A stretch of DNA of 64,000 nucleotides from Paenibacillus woosongensis (GTDB taxonomy: Bacteria > Bacillota > Bacilli > Paenibacillales > Paenibacillaceae). This document shows positions 35,432 to 45,256 of this stretch, one piece after another; the stretch's first letter is position 1; the number at the start of each line of letters is the position of its first letter. Location: the NCBI RefSeq assembly GCF_030122845.1, contig NZ_CP126084.1, positions 1,612,001 through 1,676,000 on the forward strand. Reading direction: 5' to 3'. The position numbers and the translations under genes were made by a program. Under the pieces are notes generated by a model that saw nothing but the letters and a program-made list of their open reading frames with translations, was not told the origin of the DNA and did not search any database.

Positions 35432-37456
35432 ATGCCACTTTCAGACAACAAGGTCATCGAAAATTTGTCGATCACTACGATTCGTACTCTTGCTATAGAT
35501 GCGATCGAGAAAGCTAAGTCGGGCCACCCGGGCATGCCGATGGGGGCTGCGCCAATGGGTTACCAGCTGTTCGCCAAAACGATGACGCACAACCCTGACC
35601 AACCAACCTGGATCAACCGCGACCGCTTCGTATTGTCCGCCGGACACGGCTCCATGCTGCTCTACAGCTTGCTGCACCTGAGCGGTTATGATCTTTCCCT
35701 TGACGACCTTAAGCAATTCCGTCAATGGGGCAGTAAAACGCCGGGTCACCCTGAATTCGGACATACCGCAGGGGTAGATGCGACGACGGGTCCGCTTGGA
35801 CAAGGTATTGCGATGGCCGTGGGTATGGCTCTGGCCGAAACTCAATTGGCGGCTACTTACAACAAGGGCGATTACAAAATCATCGACCACTATACTTACG
35901 GTATTTGCGGCGACGGAGACCTGATGGAAGGTGTAGCTAGTGAAGCGGCTTCTCTCGCAGGCCATCTGAAGCTTGGCAAGCTGATCTTCCTGTATGACTC
36001 CAACGACATAACGCTGGACGGCAAATTGAACCTGAGCTTCTCCGAGAATGTAAGACAGCGTTTTGACGCATATGGCTGGCAAACGCTGCTTGTAGAAGAC
36101 GGCAATGATTTGGATGCGATCGAAAAAGCTATTGCTGAGGCCAAAGCGGATACCGAGCGTCCTACACTGATCGAAGTGAAGACGATTATCGGCTACGGCA
36201 GCCCGAACAAGCAAGGTAAAGGCGGATCCGGCGGAACGCACGGTTCACCGCTCGGCGCGGATGAAGCGAAGCTGACGAAAGAATATTACAAATGGGTATA
36301 TGAAGAGGACTTCTACGTACCTGAAGAAGTGCGCGAGCATTTTGCAAAAGTAAAAGAACAAGGCATTGCTGCAAACAAAGCCTGGGATGAGCTGTTTGCG
36401 AAATACAAAGCAGAATACCCAGAGCTGGCAGCTCAATTCGAGCTTGCTATTGCGGGCGATCTTCCAGAGGGCTGGGATGCTGATCTTCCTAAATACAGTG
36501 CAGAGGACAAACCGGTATCGACGCGCGTGGCGTCCGGTAATGCGCTTAACGGCCTGACTGGCGGCGTTCCTCAGCTTCTTGGCGGATCCGCTGACCTTGA
36601 AAGCTCGACGATGACTCACCTGAAAGGATTGCCGCTCTACACACCTGAATCGCGCGAAGGCCGCAACCTGTATTTTGGTGTTCGCGAGTTTGCCATGGCT
36701 GCTGCGATGAACGGTATTGCGCTGCATAGCGGCCTTAAAGTATTCGGCGGTACGTTCTTCGTCTTTACAGACTACCTGCGTCCGGCAGTACGGTTGTCTG
36801 CGTTGATGGGCCTTCCGGTTACTTATGTTCTTACGCATGACAGTATCGCAGTCGGCGAAGACGGACCTACGCATGAGCCGATTGAACAGCTTGCTTCCCT
36901 GCGCATCATTCCTAACCTGACAGTCATTCGTCCGGCTGATGCCAACGAGACATCTGCGGCTTGGGCTTATGCGGTAGAGAACAAAGGCAATCCGGTAGCG
37001 CTGGTGCTGACTCGTCAAAACCTGCCTGTACTCGAAGGTACGGCCGAGAAAGCCCGTGAAGGCGTAAAACGCGGCGGATACGTTGTATCTGAAGCGAAGG
37101 ACGGCAAACCGGTTGCTCAGCTGATTGCTTCTGGTTCTGAGGTGCAATTGGCAGTTAAAGCACAAGCGGCGCTTGCTGAGGAAGGCATCCATGTTCGCGT
37201 TGTCAGCCTGTCCAGCTGGGATCTGTTCGACAAGCAGGATCAAGCTTACAAAGATTCTGTTATTCTCCCAGACGTGAAAGCACGCGTAGCTATTGAAATG
37301 GCACATCCGTTCGGATGGGAGCGTTACGTTGGCGAGAAAGGCTCCATTATGGGCATTAGCACGTTCGGCGCATCTGCACCTGGCGACAAAGTCATTGCAG
37401 AGTACGGCTTTACGGTCGAGAACGTTGTGAAGCATGTAAAAGAGCAGTTGAAATAG
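35432..37456 (+). CDS. tkt: Transketolase
   Basis: Pentose-phosphate enzyme of 674 residues, thiamine-diphosphate dependent. Seen: [16 protein letters not shown] at the N-terminus, the ThDP motif [28 protein letters not shown], and in the second half [16 protein letters not shown] and [12 protein letters not shown]. Full length and intact. ATG 35432 is preceded by AAGGAGGAAG. It stands alone in its own transcription unit ending at a strong terminator. Confidence 0.97.
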   Translation: MPLSDNKVIENLSITTIRTLAIDAIEKAKSGHPGMPMGAAPMGYQLFAKTMTHNPDQPTWINRDRFVLSAGHGSMLLYSLLHLSGYDLSLDDLKQFRQWGSKTPGHPEFGHTAGVDATTGPLGQGIAMAVGMALAETQLAATYNKGDYKIIDHYTYGICGDGDLMEGVASEAASLAGHLKLGKLIFLYDSNDITLDGKLNLSFSENVRQRFDAYGWQTLLVEDGNDLDAIEKAIAEAKADTERPTLIEVKTIIGYGSPNKQGKGGSGGTHGSPLGADEAKLTKEYYKWVYEEDFYVPEEVREHFAKVKEQGIAANKAWDELFAKYKAEYPELAAQFELAIAGDLPEGWDADLPKYSAEDKPVSTRVASGNALNGLTGGVPQLLGGSADLESSTMTHLKGLPLYTPESREGRNLYFGVREFAMAAAMNGIALHSGLKVFGGTFFVFTDYLRPAVRLSALMGLPVTYVLTHDSIAVGEDGPTHEPIEQLASLRIIPNLTVIRPADANETSAAWAYAVENKGNPVALVLTRQNLPVLEGTAEKAREGVKRGGYVVSEAKDGKPVAQLIASGSEVQLAVKAQAALAEEGIHVRVVSLSSWDLFDKQDQAYKDSVILPDVKARVAIEMAHPFGWERYVGEKGSIMGISTFGASAPGDKVIAEYGFTVENVVKHVKEQLK

Positions 37457-37470
37457 ACTAGATGAGCATG

Positions 37471-37514
37471 AAAAAGGCAGGCACCGTGCGGACGCAAGGG
37501 GCCTGCCTTTTGTT
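37471..37514 (+). terminator. Rho-independent terminator after tkt
   Basis: Arms AAAAAGGCAGGC and GCCTGCCTTTTGTT, 14 bases after the stop. Confidence 0.88.
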
Positions 37515-37689
37515 CATCGTTAGTAGGGTGAAGACGTCGGCTGCCGCCATCATGTGGTTCTGTGTTCTGTGTCCTGTCGCACGAGAACTTCTGTTGTACG
37601 CGAAAAATTCGGCGATGATACCAAATCTGTGCCAGATCAAGGCGCCAAACGAGCAGAATTTCAGTACAGTGAATGCGCACATAGGAGTT

Positions 37690-37832
37690 TAACGGATCTA
37701 GGTTCCGCTATTTGGCCGAAATCGTTGAAAACGTGAAGCTAACGGACCTAGGTTCCGTTATTAGGTGGATTTTGCACGAGTTGAGGCGGTTTTACCAAGG
37801 ATAGCGTATCCTGTGTCCGTTAGGTGCTGGAA
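37690..37832 (+). repeat. Single diverged copy of the AACGGA/GGTTCCG intergenic element
   Basis: TAACGGATCTAGGTTCCGCTA at 37690, a second CTAACGGACCTAGGTTCCG at 37739, a TTTTGCACGAGTTG piece near 37771, and TGTGTCCGTTAGGTGCTGGAA at 37812 appear in the same order as in each 264-bp unit at 59.3-60.1 kb. Confidence 0.75.
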
Positions 37833-37970
37833 CATGCCGAAAAGTCACAAATAGCGGATCTCATGTCCGTTGACTGCCGCGGCTTGGTCATGTGGCACCG
37901 TCGACTATGCGTATACCGTAGTCCGTTCGCTGCCAGTGCTTCGCGGGAAGTTGGCACTGGCCGGTACTTC

Positions 37971-38085
37971 GTGGGCCGCGAGGCGCTGCCCGGCACTACG
38001 TACCTCACGGTACTCGTGGGTCGCGAGGCGCTGCCCGGCACTACGTACCTCACGGTACTTCGTTGGCCGCGAGGCGCTGGTCGGG
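37971..38085 (+). repeat. ~45-bp GC-rich direct repeat, about 2.5 copies
   Basis: Copies begin at 37971, 38016 and 38062. Each opens with GTGGGCCGCGAGGCGCTG or a near variant. The first two continue with CCCGGCACTACGTACCTCAC; the third diverges after the opening. Confidence 0.85.
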
Positions 38086-38413
38086 ACGCCGCACCTCCCG
38101 GCCCCGGTACCTCCGGCCCAGGGCACCTCCCGGCCCTGCCGTAGTGTTGGTAGGCCTGGTGCCCTCATTACCGGCTGCGTTGAGGGCCGCTGGCTGGCCA
38201 TTTCGCGCCGCAGCAGCGGGGTCACTTCCTCGGCCAGGGCAACAACCCTGGCTCCCGTGCCTTCGCAGTTGCTTCATTGGTCCGAGCAGCAACCCAGGCA
38301 CGCCACGACACAGGCATTGCCCCCAAGCGTACCGGCCCTCGCCAGCCCTCCAGCCGCCCGGGCCCAGCACTCGTTCGGGCTGGTTGCCCGCTCAGCCAGG
38401 GCCAGACGACCGG

Positions 38414-39310
38414 CTACAGCTTGCTGCCGCCGATCGTCTGGCCGATCCAGGCCTCGTATAGCTTAACGACGGAGGAGAGATCTTCGTCGCCGTAGCCTTC
38501 GGTCTGGCCGGCCTGGAACATGCTTTTGGCCATGTTCAGCATGGGGGCGGGGATGCCAGCGCCGTCCGTCAGTGAGGAGGCCAGCTTCAAATCCTTGAGC
38601 ATCAGCGAGAGGGAGAACTGGTTGGTGAAGTCGTGCTCGATAATTTTGCGTCCCTTCAGCTCGGCTTGCTTGCTGCCGGCTGAGCCGTTTTGGACGAGCT
38701 CCAGGAAGAGGTCGGCAGGCAGCCCGGATTTGGCGGCGATGGCGAAGCCTTCAGCCAGGGCGAGGTTGTTGATGCCGACGATCGTGTTGTGCGCCAGCTT
38801 GGCGACGGCTCCGCTGCCGTTTGGTCCCATGTGAAGTATTTTCTGGCCCATCGTTTCAAAGATGTCCCGCTGTTCGGCCAGCGTTTCGGCTGATCCGCCG
38901 ATCATGAATACGAGCGTCCCAGCATGAGCGGCCGGAGAACTGCCGGTAACGGGGGCATCGAGGAACTGTCCGCCGAGCCGGGCAATATCGCCGGCCAATC
39001 TATGGACAAGCGATGGGGAGATCGTGCTGCAGTCAATCACGGTGCTGCCAGGACGCAATCCCTGCAGCAGGCCCTCATCCCCGTCATATACGGCGCTAAT
39101 CGAGGCATCGTCGCTGACCATCGTAATTAAGGTATCGGCAGCCTGCGCCGCTTCCTTCGCAGTGGCTGCCAGCGCAGCTCCTTGCTCGACGAGCGGCTGT
39201 GCCTTTTCTGCCGTCCGGTTGAACACGGTAACCTGATAGCCCTGTTTAAGTAAGTTTGCGGCCATGGGAGCACCCATCGTGCCAAGGCCGATAAATCCGA
39301 TTTTTTTCAT
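38414..39310 (-). CDS. 3-hydroxyisobutyrate dehydrogenase-family NAD(P) oxidoreductase
   Basis: Beta-hydroxyacid dehydrogenase of 298 residues. N-terminal Rossmann motif GFIGLGTMGAPMAANLL, substrate-site DAPVTGSSPAAHAGTL near 120, catalytic Lys in AVAKLAHNTIVG near 170, and the helical C-terminal domain. The substrate cannot be told from the sequence (3-hydroxyisobutyrate, tartronate semialdehyde or succinic semialdehyde are family options). ATG 39310 lies behind AAGGTGA; an in-frame ATG at 39343 adds 11 poorly fitting residues. Divergent from pgi. Confidence 0.9.
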   Translation of the reverse strand: MKKIGFIGLGTMGAPMAANLLKQGYQVTVFNRTAEKAQPLVEQGAALAATAKEAAQAADTLITMVSDDASISAVYDGDEGLLQGLRPGSTVIDCSTISPSLVHRLAGDIARLGGQFLDAPVTGSSPAAHAGTLVFMIGGSAETLAEQRDIFETMGQKILHMGPNGSGAVAKLAHNTIVGINNLALAEGFAIAAKSGLPADLFLELVQNGSAGSKQAELKGRKIIEHDFTNQFSLSLMLKDLKLASSLTDGAGIPAPMLNMAKSMFQAGQTEGYGDEDLSSVVKLYEAWIGQTIGGSKL

Positions 39311-39485
39311 TGCAATCACCTTCCATAAGGAATTGAACAGCATTTAATTATTTTATCACGACTATTGGAATACTGCATATTGTGCCTTGTCTTCACCCGG
39401 AATTTACAGTATCCTAGGTGTAAGTTTAATTGTGGATAGGGCAGTAGATAGAAACAATATTGTGTAGACGGAGGAATGAAATACC

Positions 39486-40841
39486 ATGTCTAAAAAAGTC
39501 ACTTTTGATTACAGCAAAGCTCTCCAGTTCGTAGGCCAGCATGAGATCGATTACTTGACGGAGTCGGTGCGTCTGGCTCATGAACAGTTACATAACGGCA
39601 CGGGGGCCGGGTCGGACTATCTCGGCTGGATCAATCTGCCGACAGAGTATGATAAGGAAGAATTCAGCCGCATCCAGAAGGCTGCTGCCAAAATTCAAAG
39701 CGATTCAGACGTTCTGATCGTCATCGGGATCGGCGGCTCCTACCTTGGCGCGCGTGCAGCGATTGAATCGTTGTCGCATTCCTTCTACAATTTGCTTCCG
39801 AAAGACAAACGCAAAACTCCGGAAATTTATTTTGCCGGCAACAATATCAGCTCCACTTATGTAAATCATTTGCTTGACCTGATCGAAGGCAAGGATTTCT
39901 CGGTTAACGTTATCTCCAAATCCGGCACGACGACAGAGCCGGCGATCGCGTTCCGCATTTTCCGCGCCGCACTTGAGAAGAAATACGGTAAAGAAGAAGC
40001 GCGCAAGCGCATTTACGCTACTACTGACCGTGAGAAAGGCGCTCTGAAGAAGCTGGCAACGGAAGAGGGCTACGAGAGCTTCGTCATTCCGGACGATGTA
40101 GGCGGACGTTATTCCGTACTTACGGCAGTTGGTCTTCTGCCAATCGCTGCGGCAGGCATCAACATCGAGGAAATGATGCAAGGCGCTGCCGAGGCTGCCA
40201 AGGAATTCAGCAACCCTAACCTGGCCGAGAACGCCAGCTATCAATATGCGGCAGTGCGCAACGCCCTGTACCGCAAAGGCAAAGTAACAGAAATTCTTGT
40301 GAATTACGAGCCATCCCTGCACTATGTATCCGAATGGTGGAAGCAGCTGTTCGGCGAAAGCGAAGGCAAAGACTACAAAGGAATTTATCCGGCATCGGTA
40401 GATTTCAGTACAGACCTTCACTCGATGGGACAGTTCATTCAAGAGGGTAACCGGAACATTTTCGAGACGGTAATCCAAGTGACCGAAGTACCTAGCCATA
40501 TCACGATTGAATCCGATCCTGCCGATCTGGACGGATTGAACTTCCTTGCCGGCAAGACGCTGGATTTCGTGAACAAGAAGGCGTTTCAAGGTACGCTGCT
40601 CGCTCATACGGACGGACAAGTGCCTAACCTGATCGTTAACGTACCTGATTTGACGCCGTATTCCTTCGGCTATCTCGTATATTTCTTTGAAAAAGCTTGT
40701 GGCATCAGCGGCTACTTGCTTGGAGTAAATCCGTTTGACCAGCCGGGTGTTGAAGCCTACAAGAAAAATATGTTTGCATTGCTCGGCAAACCGGGCTTTG
40801 AGAAAGAAAAAGCAGAACTGGAAGCAAGATTGTCCGAATAG
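39486..40841 (+). CDS. pgi: Glucose-6-phosphate isomerase
   Basis: Glycolytic isomerase of 451 residues, the length of Bacillus-type PGI. Sugar-phosphate-binding motifs are clear: [15 protein letters not shown] near 78, [16 protein letters not shown] near 142, [16 protein letters not shown] near 207, and the conserved catalytic [12 protein letters not shown] region (about 316). ATG 39486 follows GGAGGAATGAAATACC. Followed by a 130-base gap with a hairpin. Confidence 0.97.
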   Translation: MSKKVTFDYSKALQFVGQHEIDYLTESVRLAHEQLHNGTGAGSDYLGWINLPTEYDKEEFSRIQKAAAKIQSDSDVLIVIGIGGSYLGARAAIESLSHSFYNLLPKDKRKTPEIYFAGNNISSTYVNHLLDLIEGKDFSVNVISKSGTTTEPAIAFRIFRAALEKKYGKEEARKRIYATTDREKGALKKLATEEGYESFVIPDDVGGRYSVLTAVGLLPIAAAGINIEEMMQGAAEAAKEFSNPNLAENASYQYAAVRNALYRKGKVTEILVNYEPSLHYVSEWWKQLFGESEGKDYKGIYPASVDFSTDLHSMGQFIQEGNRNIFETVIQVTEVPSHITIESDPADLDGLNFLAGKTLDFVNKKAFQGTLLAHTDGQVPNLIVNVPDLTPYSFGYLVYFFEKACGISGYLLGVNPFDQPGVEAYKKNMFALLGKPGFEKEKAELEARLSE

Positions 40842-40907
40842 TATTTTGAAGCAATTTTCAAATGGACAAGGGACAACATCGTTTCAACCAGAAGATATTA
40901 GCGCCAG

Positions 40908-40948
40908 GGAAGCAGTTCACCGGAGTATGCCGGTTGAGCTGCTTCTTG
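40908..40948 (+). other. Inverted repeat between pgi and yigZ-like gene
   Basis: GAAGCAGTTCACCGG and CCGGTTGAGCTGCTTC can pair across a short loop. It resembles a terminator stem but has only TT and no T run, so it may be an RNA-processing or weak termination signal. Confidence 0.45.
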
Positions 40949-40973
40949 GCACATTCTATGAGGATGATCAACT

Positions 40974-41606
40974 ATGCTAGAGCGTTATAAGACGGTTCGC
41001 AGAGCCGGAGAAAAGGAAATCGTGATCAAGAAGTCGCGTTTTATCGGGCAGATCAAGCCGGTAGAAAGCGAAGCCGAAGCGATTGCGTTTATTGAAGAAA
41101 TTAAGAAGAAGCACTGGAATGCCACCCACAACTGTTCCGCCTACATGATTGGGGAACGGGACGAAATCCAGAAGCAGTCGGATGACGGAGAGCCGAGCGG
41201 GACGGCGGGCAAACCGATTCTGGAAGTGATTAAGCAGCAGGGTCTCAAAAATGTAGCGATCGTCGTGACAAGATATTTCGGCGGCATCATGCTTGGGGCA
41301 GGCGGTTTGATCCGGGCTTACACCGACGGAGCGGTTGCGGCAACCGAGGCAGGAGAGGTCATTACCCGCGTGCTTCATCGCGAAGTATTTGCCGAGCTTG
41401 ATTATACCTGGCTGGGCAAGGTCGAGAATGAGCTGAGAAACCGGGAAATCCGGACGGGAGAGACTGCTTTTGCGGATAACGTGACATTGTTATGTCTGCC
41501 GCTGGAGAGCGAAGCTGAAGCTTTTAAGGCTTGGCTGGTCGATTTGACACAAGGACAGGTCGTATTGAAGGAAGGTAACCAGGTTTACTTTATTGAAGGG
41601 GAATAA
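40974..41606 (+). CDS. YigZ/IMPACT-family protein (YvyE-like)
   Basis: Protein of 210 residues. The N-terminal UPF0029 domain is well marked: KSRFIGQIKPVESEAEAIAFI, HWNATHNCSAY, SDDGEPSGTAGKPILEVI and NVAIVVTRYFGGIMLGAGGLIRAYT. A smaller C-terminal ferredoxin-like domain follows. Bacterial members are linked to ribosome or translation control by analogy with eukaryotic IMPACT; the precise role is not settled. ATG 40974 behind GAGGATGATC. The TetR gene starts 5 bases after the stop. Confidence 0.9.
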   Translation: MLERYKTVRRAGEKEIVIKKSRFIGQIKPVESEAEAIAFIEEIKKKHWNATHNCSAYMIGERDEIQKQSDDGEPSGTAGKPILEVIKQQGLKNVAIVVTRYFGGIMLGAGGLIRAYTDGAVAATEAGEVITRVLHREVFAELDYTWLGKVENELRNREIRTGETAFADNVTLLCLPLESEAEAFKAWLVDLTQGQVVLKEGNQVYFIEGE

Positions 41607-41611
41607 CGCCT

Positions 41612-42208
41612 ATGGCAAGAAGAGCAGTAGAGCAGGAATTGTCGAGGGAAAGAATAATGGATGCGGCCAGGCATTTGTTTATCACCAAAGGATACCGGGG
41701 GATATCGATGAGAAGCATCGGGCAGCATTTAGGCTATAGTCACGGCTCTCTTTATTATCATTTTAAAGAGAAGGCGGAGCTGTTTTACGCCATCGTGGTG
41801 CAGGATTTTAACCATCTGATCCAGCTGTGCAGCCATGTCCCGAAATCACCGCCGGTCGAAGGGCTGACCAAAATTGAACAGTTGATGCTGGAGTTCATTA
41901 AGTTCGGCCTGGAGCATCCGCATCAATATGAAATTATGTTCATGCTTCGGGATGAAGAAATATTGGCCTATTGTCGCAGCGAGCAGGCAAAGTGTTTCGA
42001 TATATTCGAATCGATCGTCAGAAAGTTTCTGAAGGAAGAGAGACATCCGATGGAAAACAATCAAGCATTTCCGCTTAGTATGTTTTTGGGAATCCATGGG
42101 TTCATATCGTTCTATATTCAAGATCGGTTGACGTTCGAAGAAATTAGGCCTGCTGCCATTGCTCATGTCAAAATGCTCAGCCAGAGCAATTACCGATTGA
42201 CGTCATAG
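41612..42208 (+). CDS. TetR/AcrR-family transcriptional regulator
   Basis: 198 residues. The N-terminal helix-turn-helix is typical: RIMDAARHLFITKGYRGISMRSIGQHLG then YSHGSLYYHFKEKAELFYAI. The ligand-binding C-terminal domain is not identifiable to a subfamily. ATG 41612 follows GAAGGGG. It lies 5 bases after the yigZ-like gene. A palindrome 58 bases after its stop (42266-42293) is a possible operator, perhaps for a target in the decayed sugar locus. Confidence 0.9.
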   Translation: MARRAVEQELSRERIMDAARHLFITKGYRGISMRSIGQHLGYSHGSLYYHFKEKAELFYAIVVQDFNHLIQLCSHVPKSPPVEGLTKIEQLMLEFIKFGLEHPHQYEIMFMLRDEEILAYCRSEQAKCFDIFESIVRKFLKEERHPMENNQAFPLSMFLGIHGFISFYIQDRLTFEEIRPAAIAHVKMLSQSNYRLTS

Positions 42209-42265
42209 GACGTTTTTGTTTTCAGGTTACGCTTTAATCATTTACATTGTCATAGCTGTACTCCT

Positions 42266-42293
42266 TTATTACGTTACTTTAATAACGTAATAA
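42266..42293. promoter_or_regulatory. Perfect inverted repeat, candidate operator
   Basis: TTATTACGTTA and TAACGTAATAA are exact reverse complements around a 6-base spacer. There is no T run, so an operator is more likely than a terminator. Binding by the adjacent TetR protein is only a guess. Confidence 0.4.
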
Positions 42294-42387
42294 ACTTCCA
42301 ATTTGTTAATTCACTATTAAATCGCTATCATGGATTGGTTCGTGACATGCTTCCGAAGGAGTCATCATCTTACACATGCATAAACAA

Positions 42388-42435
42388 TAAATAAAGAAGT
42401 AAGGTATGAGGATACCCTACTTCTTTATTGTTTTA
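42388..42435. terminator. Bidirectional terminator
   Basis: AATAAAGAAGTAAGGTAT and ATACCCTACTTCTTTATT form a long AT-rich stem. A T-rich tail follows on the plus strand and the minus copy ends the GH31 remnant, whose stop codon lies at its edge. Confidence 0.7.
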
Positions 42436-43211
42436 TATAAACATATAGTTCACTTCCACCCATTTCTGGTGCAGCGGATGATAGAATTTGCCTTGGCCTT
42501 CTGTCATTCCTTCACTGGTGTATGCATTTATGCTTACTTTGTCCCAATCGATATGATCTGTCGTCAGCGCGGCCTCCACATGCGGGATCGAAGCGCCTGC
42601 GCGAACTAGCATAACGATCGGCATTTGGCCCGCTTGGATCGTTAACCATTGCTGCCCTGACGGCCCCGGTCTGTAATCGACCCATTGCCCTTGCGGCAAG
42701 TAGACGATGTGCCGATCCGTCTCTTCGAATAATGGCGCGACGAGAATATCGGAGCCAAAGAAATATTGATCCTCGATCATCCAGCAGGTCGGGTCCTCCG
42801 GAAATTCCAGGAACATCGCTCTGAGCAGCGGATGACCAGCCTGAGAGCTTAAATAGGCTTGCGTATAAATATATGGCATGAGCTTGTACTTCATTTCAGC
42901 AGCGGCACGAAAATCGTCCATAAACGAAGCGCTGTAAGCCCAAGGCTCCTTCGGTGGAGCACCGTGGCAGCGGCTGTGGGAGGTCAGCATGCCAAAAGGC
43001 ATCCAGCGGCGGTAAAGCGCCTCCGGGATCTCCTTTACGAATCCGCCGATATCATGGCTCCAATAAGTGAAGCCGCTCAAACCGATCGAGAGCGCTGCTC
43101 TCAAGCAAGCCAGCATAGCGGATCACCCATAAAATTCAATGTATCCGATTGATGAAAGGGAATGCTAACGTCGATTGCTTCATTAAGTCTGCTAGTTTGA
43201 TAATGCTTCAT
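42433..43211 (-). pseudogene. GH31 alpha-glycosidase remnant with internal deletion
   Basis: Only the two ends of a glycoside hydrolase 31 gene remain. The 5' end at 43211 has a GGTGGGG ribosome site and codes MKHYQTSRLNEAIDVSIPFH for about 27 residues. It then joins, out of frame near 43120, to the C-terminal ~227 residues, which carry the GH31 signature LSIGLSGFTYWSHDIGGF, then SRCHG, PYIYTQAY, GSDILVAPLF and YLPQGQWVD. The missing middle would hold the catalytic nucleophile region; intact YicI-type enzymes are ~650-780 residues. Inactive. It belonged to the sugar ABC operon whose permease stub lies directly upstream. Confidence 0.85.
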
Positions 43212-43234
43212 GGATTTCCCCACCTATATCTATA

Positions 43235-43724
43235 TTATTTAACCGCTCCGCTAGTAAGCCCGCTAATGATATAACGCTGCAACAGAATGAACATGGCAAG
43301 TACGGGAAGGATAGTTATGGTAGCAAAGGACAACAGATTGTTCCACTGAATGCCGTATTTGCCTATAGAATTGTAGACTCCTGCCGTTAATGGCCACATA
43401 TCGGAATTACTAATAAAGGTCATGCTGTAAATCAGATCTCCCCAGGCGAAAAGGAACGAGAACGTTACCGATACAATAATTCCTGGATAAGAGATCGGAA
43501 TCATGATTCTCAGGAATGCGGTGAACCGGTTGCAGCCATCGATCATCGCCGCATCCTCCAGCTCCTTCGGTGCATTCAGGAAGTAGGTTCTAAGTATGAG
43601 CACCGAGAAAGGAATCCTTAACGTTGCCGTTGCGAGAATAGGCGCTGCCAAGCTATTGAGCAGAGCCAGCTTCTTAAATAAAATAAACATCGGCGTAAGA
43701 ACGACGGTTACCGGCAGCAAATGT
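43235..43724 (-). pseudogene. Truncated sugar ABC permease (MalG type)
   Basis: The C-terminal ~161 residues of a carbohydrate ABC inner-membrane component. The EAA-loop motif is visible as PKELEDAAMIDGCNRFTAFLRIMIPIS, and the end VLAMFILLQRYIISGLTSGAVK is typical. Family members have ~275 residues, so about 115 N-terminal residues are gone. A stop codon and unrelated sequence begin just upstream near 43725. The GH31 start codon follows its stop by 24 bases, showing they were one operon. Confidence 0.85.
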
Positions 43725-43749
43725 TACGAAATTATTGAAACATAATGGA

Positions 43750-43778
43750 TTGACGGTAAAGGCAGGGTTTGGTAAAGT
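43750..43778 (+). promoter_or_regulatory. Candidate promoter for the CysA-type ATPase gene
   Basis: TTGACG and TAAAGT separated by exactly 17 bases. Transcription from it would give a leader of about 135 bases, in which a short GCACC/GGTGC hairpin followed by TTTTGTTTT (43812-43838) could act as an attenuator. Confidence 0.45.
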
Positions 43779-43920
43779 ATTTTGTAAGATCACAAGCTAG
43801 AAAATTCGTATGCACCAATCCATGGGTGCTTTTGTTTTAGACATAATGCCAAGTAAGTTCATAAGAATAATATATAAAGTGAGTCGAATAAAGGATTTAT
43901 CGAAAGGGTGTGGCCTCCGA

Positions 43921-44985
43921 ATGCATGTGGAAGTAAAAAACTTGGACAAACATTTTGGCAATTTTCATGCCGTCAAAGACGTCAGCTTTGGAATCGAGAA
44001 AGGACAGCTGATCGGTCTGCTCGGACCGAGCGGTGGAGGAAAAACTTCCATTTTACGTATGTTGGCAGGCTTGGAACAACCTGATTCCGGGGAAATTTTG
44101 TTCCATGGACAACAGGTTAACAACCTAGCTCCGCAAGAGCGCGGGATTGGCTTCGTCTTTCAGAGCTATGCCTTGTTCAAGCATATGACGGTCTTTGACA
44201 ATATCGCATTCGGCCTGCAGGTAAAGAAGGTTCCTAAGGCTGCGATTAGGGAGCGGGTCATGGAACTTGTGGAGCTCACCGGCCTGAAAGGGTTTGAGCA
44301 GCGTTATCCGCATCAGCTGTCCGGCGGGCAGCGTCAGCGGGTCGCCTTTGCCCGTGCTTTGGCTCCAGAGCCGCAGCTGCTGCTGCTGGATGAGCCTTTT
44401 GCCGCGATTGATGCCAAGATTCGACAGGAGCTTCGTTCCTGGCTCCGCGAGCTGATCGAGCGCGTTGGGATTACTTCCATTTTCGTTACGCATGACCAGG
44501 ATGAGGCCATTGAGGTTGCGGATGAAATTATGATTATCAACCAGGGCCGCCTGGAACAGAAGGGAACGCCTTGGGATATTTATAAAGAGCCGATTACGCC
44601 ATTTGTTGCGTCATTTATCGGGCAATCCACGCTCGTGGAGAGAGCTTCCGACTTGAAGGGCTTTGAGGAGGCGGCGGAAGGCCAAGGTGTACGGGCATTT
44701 GTTCGTCCGGAATACATTGAGGTGGGAACAGAGCAGGAGTTCATTCTGAAATCCGCAACCGCACCGGGAATTGTCAAGCATTTGCACTTCCGGGGGAGCG
44801 AATGGCTCGTGGAGGTTGAGGTTGGCGGACATAAATTAACGACGTTCCGATCGCTGGAGAAAGAGACGCTTCACGCCGGACAGGAGGTTAGAGTGCTGGT
44901 GCACCGGGCCTATCTGTTTAATGACGAGAAGAGCTGGATTGTGGAGAATCCGCTGAAAGGCGATCCACTGAGCGTAATGATTTAA
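43921..44985 (+). CDS. cysA: CysA-type sulfate/molybdate-class ABC ATP-binding protein
   Basis: ATPase of 354 residues. Walker A GPSGGGKTSILRMLAGLE, Q-loop VFQSYALFKHMTVFDNIAFGL, signature LSGGQRQRVAFARALA, Walker B LLLLDEPFAAIDAK, H-loop FVTHDQDEAIEVAD, then a C-terminal TOBE-type domain with FVRPEYIEVG. The Arg/Leu pattern after Walker B (RQELRSWLRELIERVGITSIFVTHD) fits CysA. No permease or binding-protein genes are adjacent, so its partners must lie elsewhere. ATG 43921 is used; the in-frame ATG 43810 overlaps the leader hairpin. Confidence 0.8.
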   Translation: MHVEVKNLDKHFGNFHAVKDVSFGIEKGQLIGLLGPSGGGKTSILRMLAGLEQPDSGEILFHGQQVNNLAPQERGIGFVFQSYALFKHMTVFDNIAFGLQVKKVPKAAIRERVMELVELTGLKGFEQRYPHQLSGGQRQRVAFARALAPEPQLLLLDEPFAAIDAKIRQELRSWLRELIERVGITSIFVTHDQDEAIEVADEIMIINQGRLEQKGTPWDIYKEPITPFVASFIGQSTLVERASDLKGFEEAAEGQGVRAFVRPEYIEVGTEQEFILKSATAPGIVKHLHFRGSEWLVEVEVGGHKLTTFRSLEKETLHAGQEVRVLVHRAYLFNDEKSWIVENPLKGDPLSVMI

Positions 44986-44999
44986 ATGGTGTATCTTCA

Positions 45000-45037
45000 A
45001 CAACCGTTCTTGAATTGATAAGGACGGTTGTTTTTTT
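45000..45037 (+). terminator. Rho-independent terminator after cysA-like gene
   Basis: CAACCGT and ACGGTTG stem followed by seven T. Confidence 0.85.
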
Positions 45038-45256
45038 GATGGAGACGGGAAACTGTACTGCGAATGTATGAAGGGGCTTTTGCCTGGTATTGTCGGGCGG
45101 CGGGTTCGCACTTGCGGCACATAGAAGGATGACCGAGGGCTAAGGATATAGCCGCAAGACTGTGTTAAAATGATGACATGTGTTCAAACGGATTAAACAG
45201 ATTGCACAAAGTCGAAATCAAATAGACTATCTATCCAAAACATTGTTGACAACGGG

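Larger units (their letters stand above)
37515..38413. other. Long non-coding stretch with dispersed and local repeats
   Basis: About 900 bases without a supportable gene. 37690-37832 holds a single diverged copy of the element that is tandemly repeated at 59.3-60.1 kb (two AACGGA...GGTTCCG half-elements and a TGTCCGTTAGGT end). 37971-38085 holds about two and a half copies of a ~45-bp GC-rich direct repeat. 38090-38410 is GC- and CCGG-rich with no start or ribosome site for any open frame. It may be decayed or repeat-expanded intergenic DNA. Confidence 0.6.

Noticed and set aside
36245..37435. A 396-codon minus-strand open frame opposite transketolase
   Set aside because: Antisense shadow of tkt caused by codon bias; composition is unlike a folded protein.
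37820..38466. Several open frames on both strands in the GC-rich gap after tkt
   Set aside because: They overlap each other, are Pro/Arg/Ala-rich by composition only, and lack ribosome sites.
39705..40619. A 304-codon minus-strand open frame opposite pgi
   Set aside because: Antisense shadow; no start context and no recognisable motif.
43810..43920. Upstream in-frame ATG that would lengthen the CysA-type protein by 37 residues
   Set aside because: It overlaps a hairpin with T run, and the family starts at the MHVEVKNLDKHF segment.
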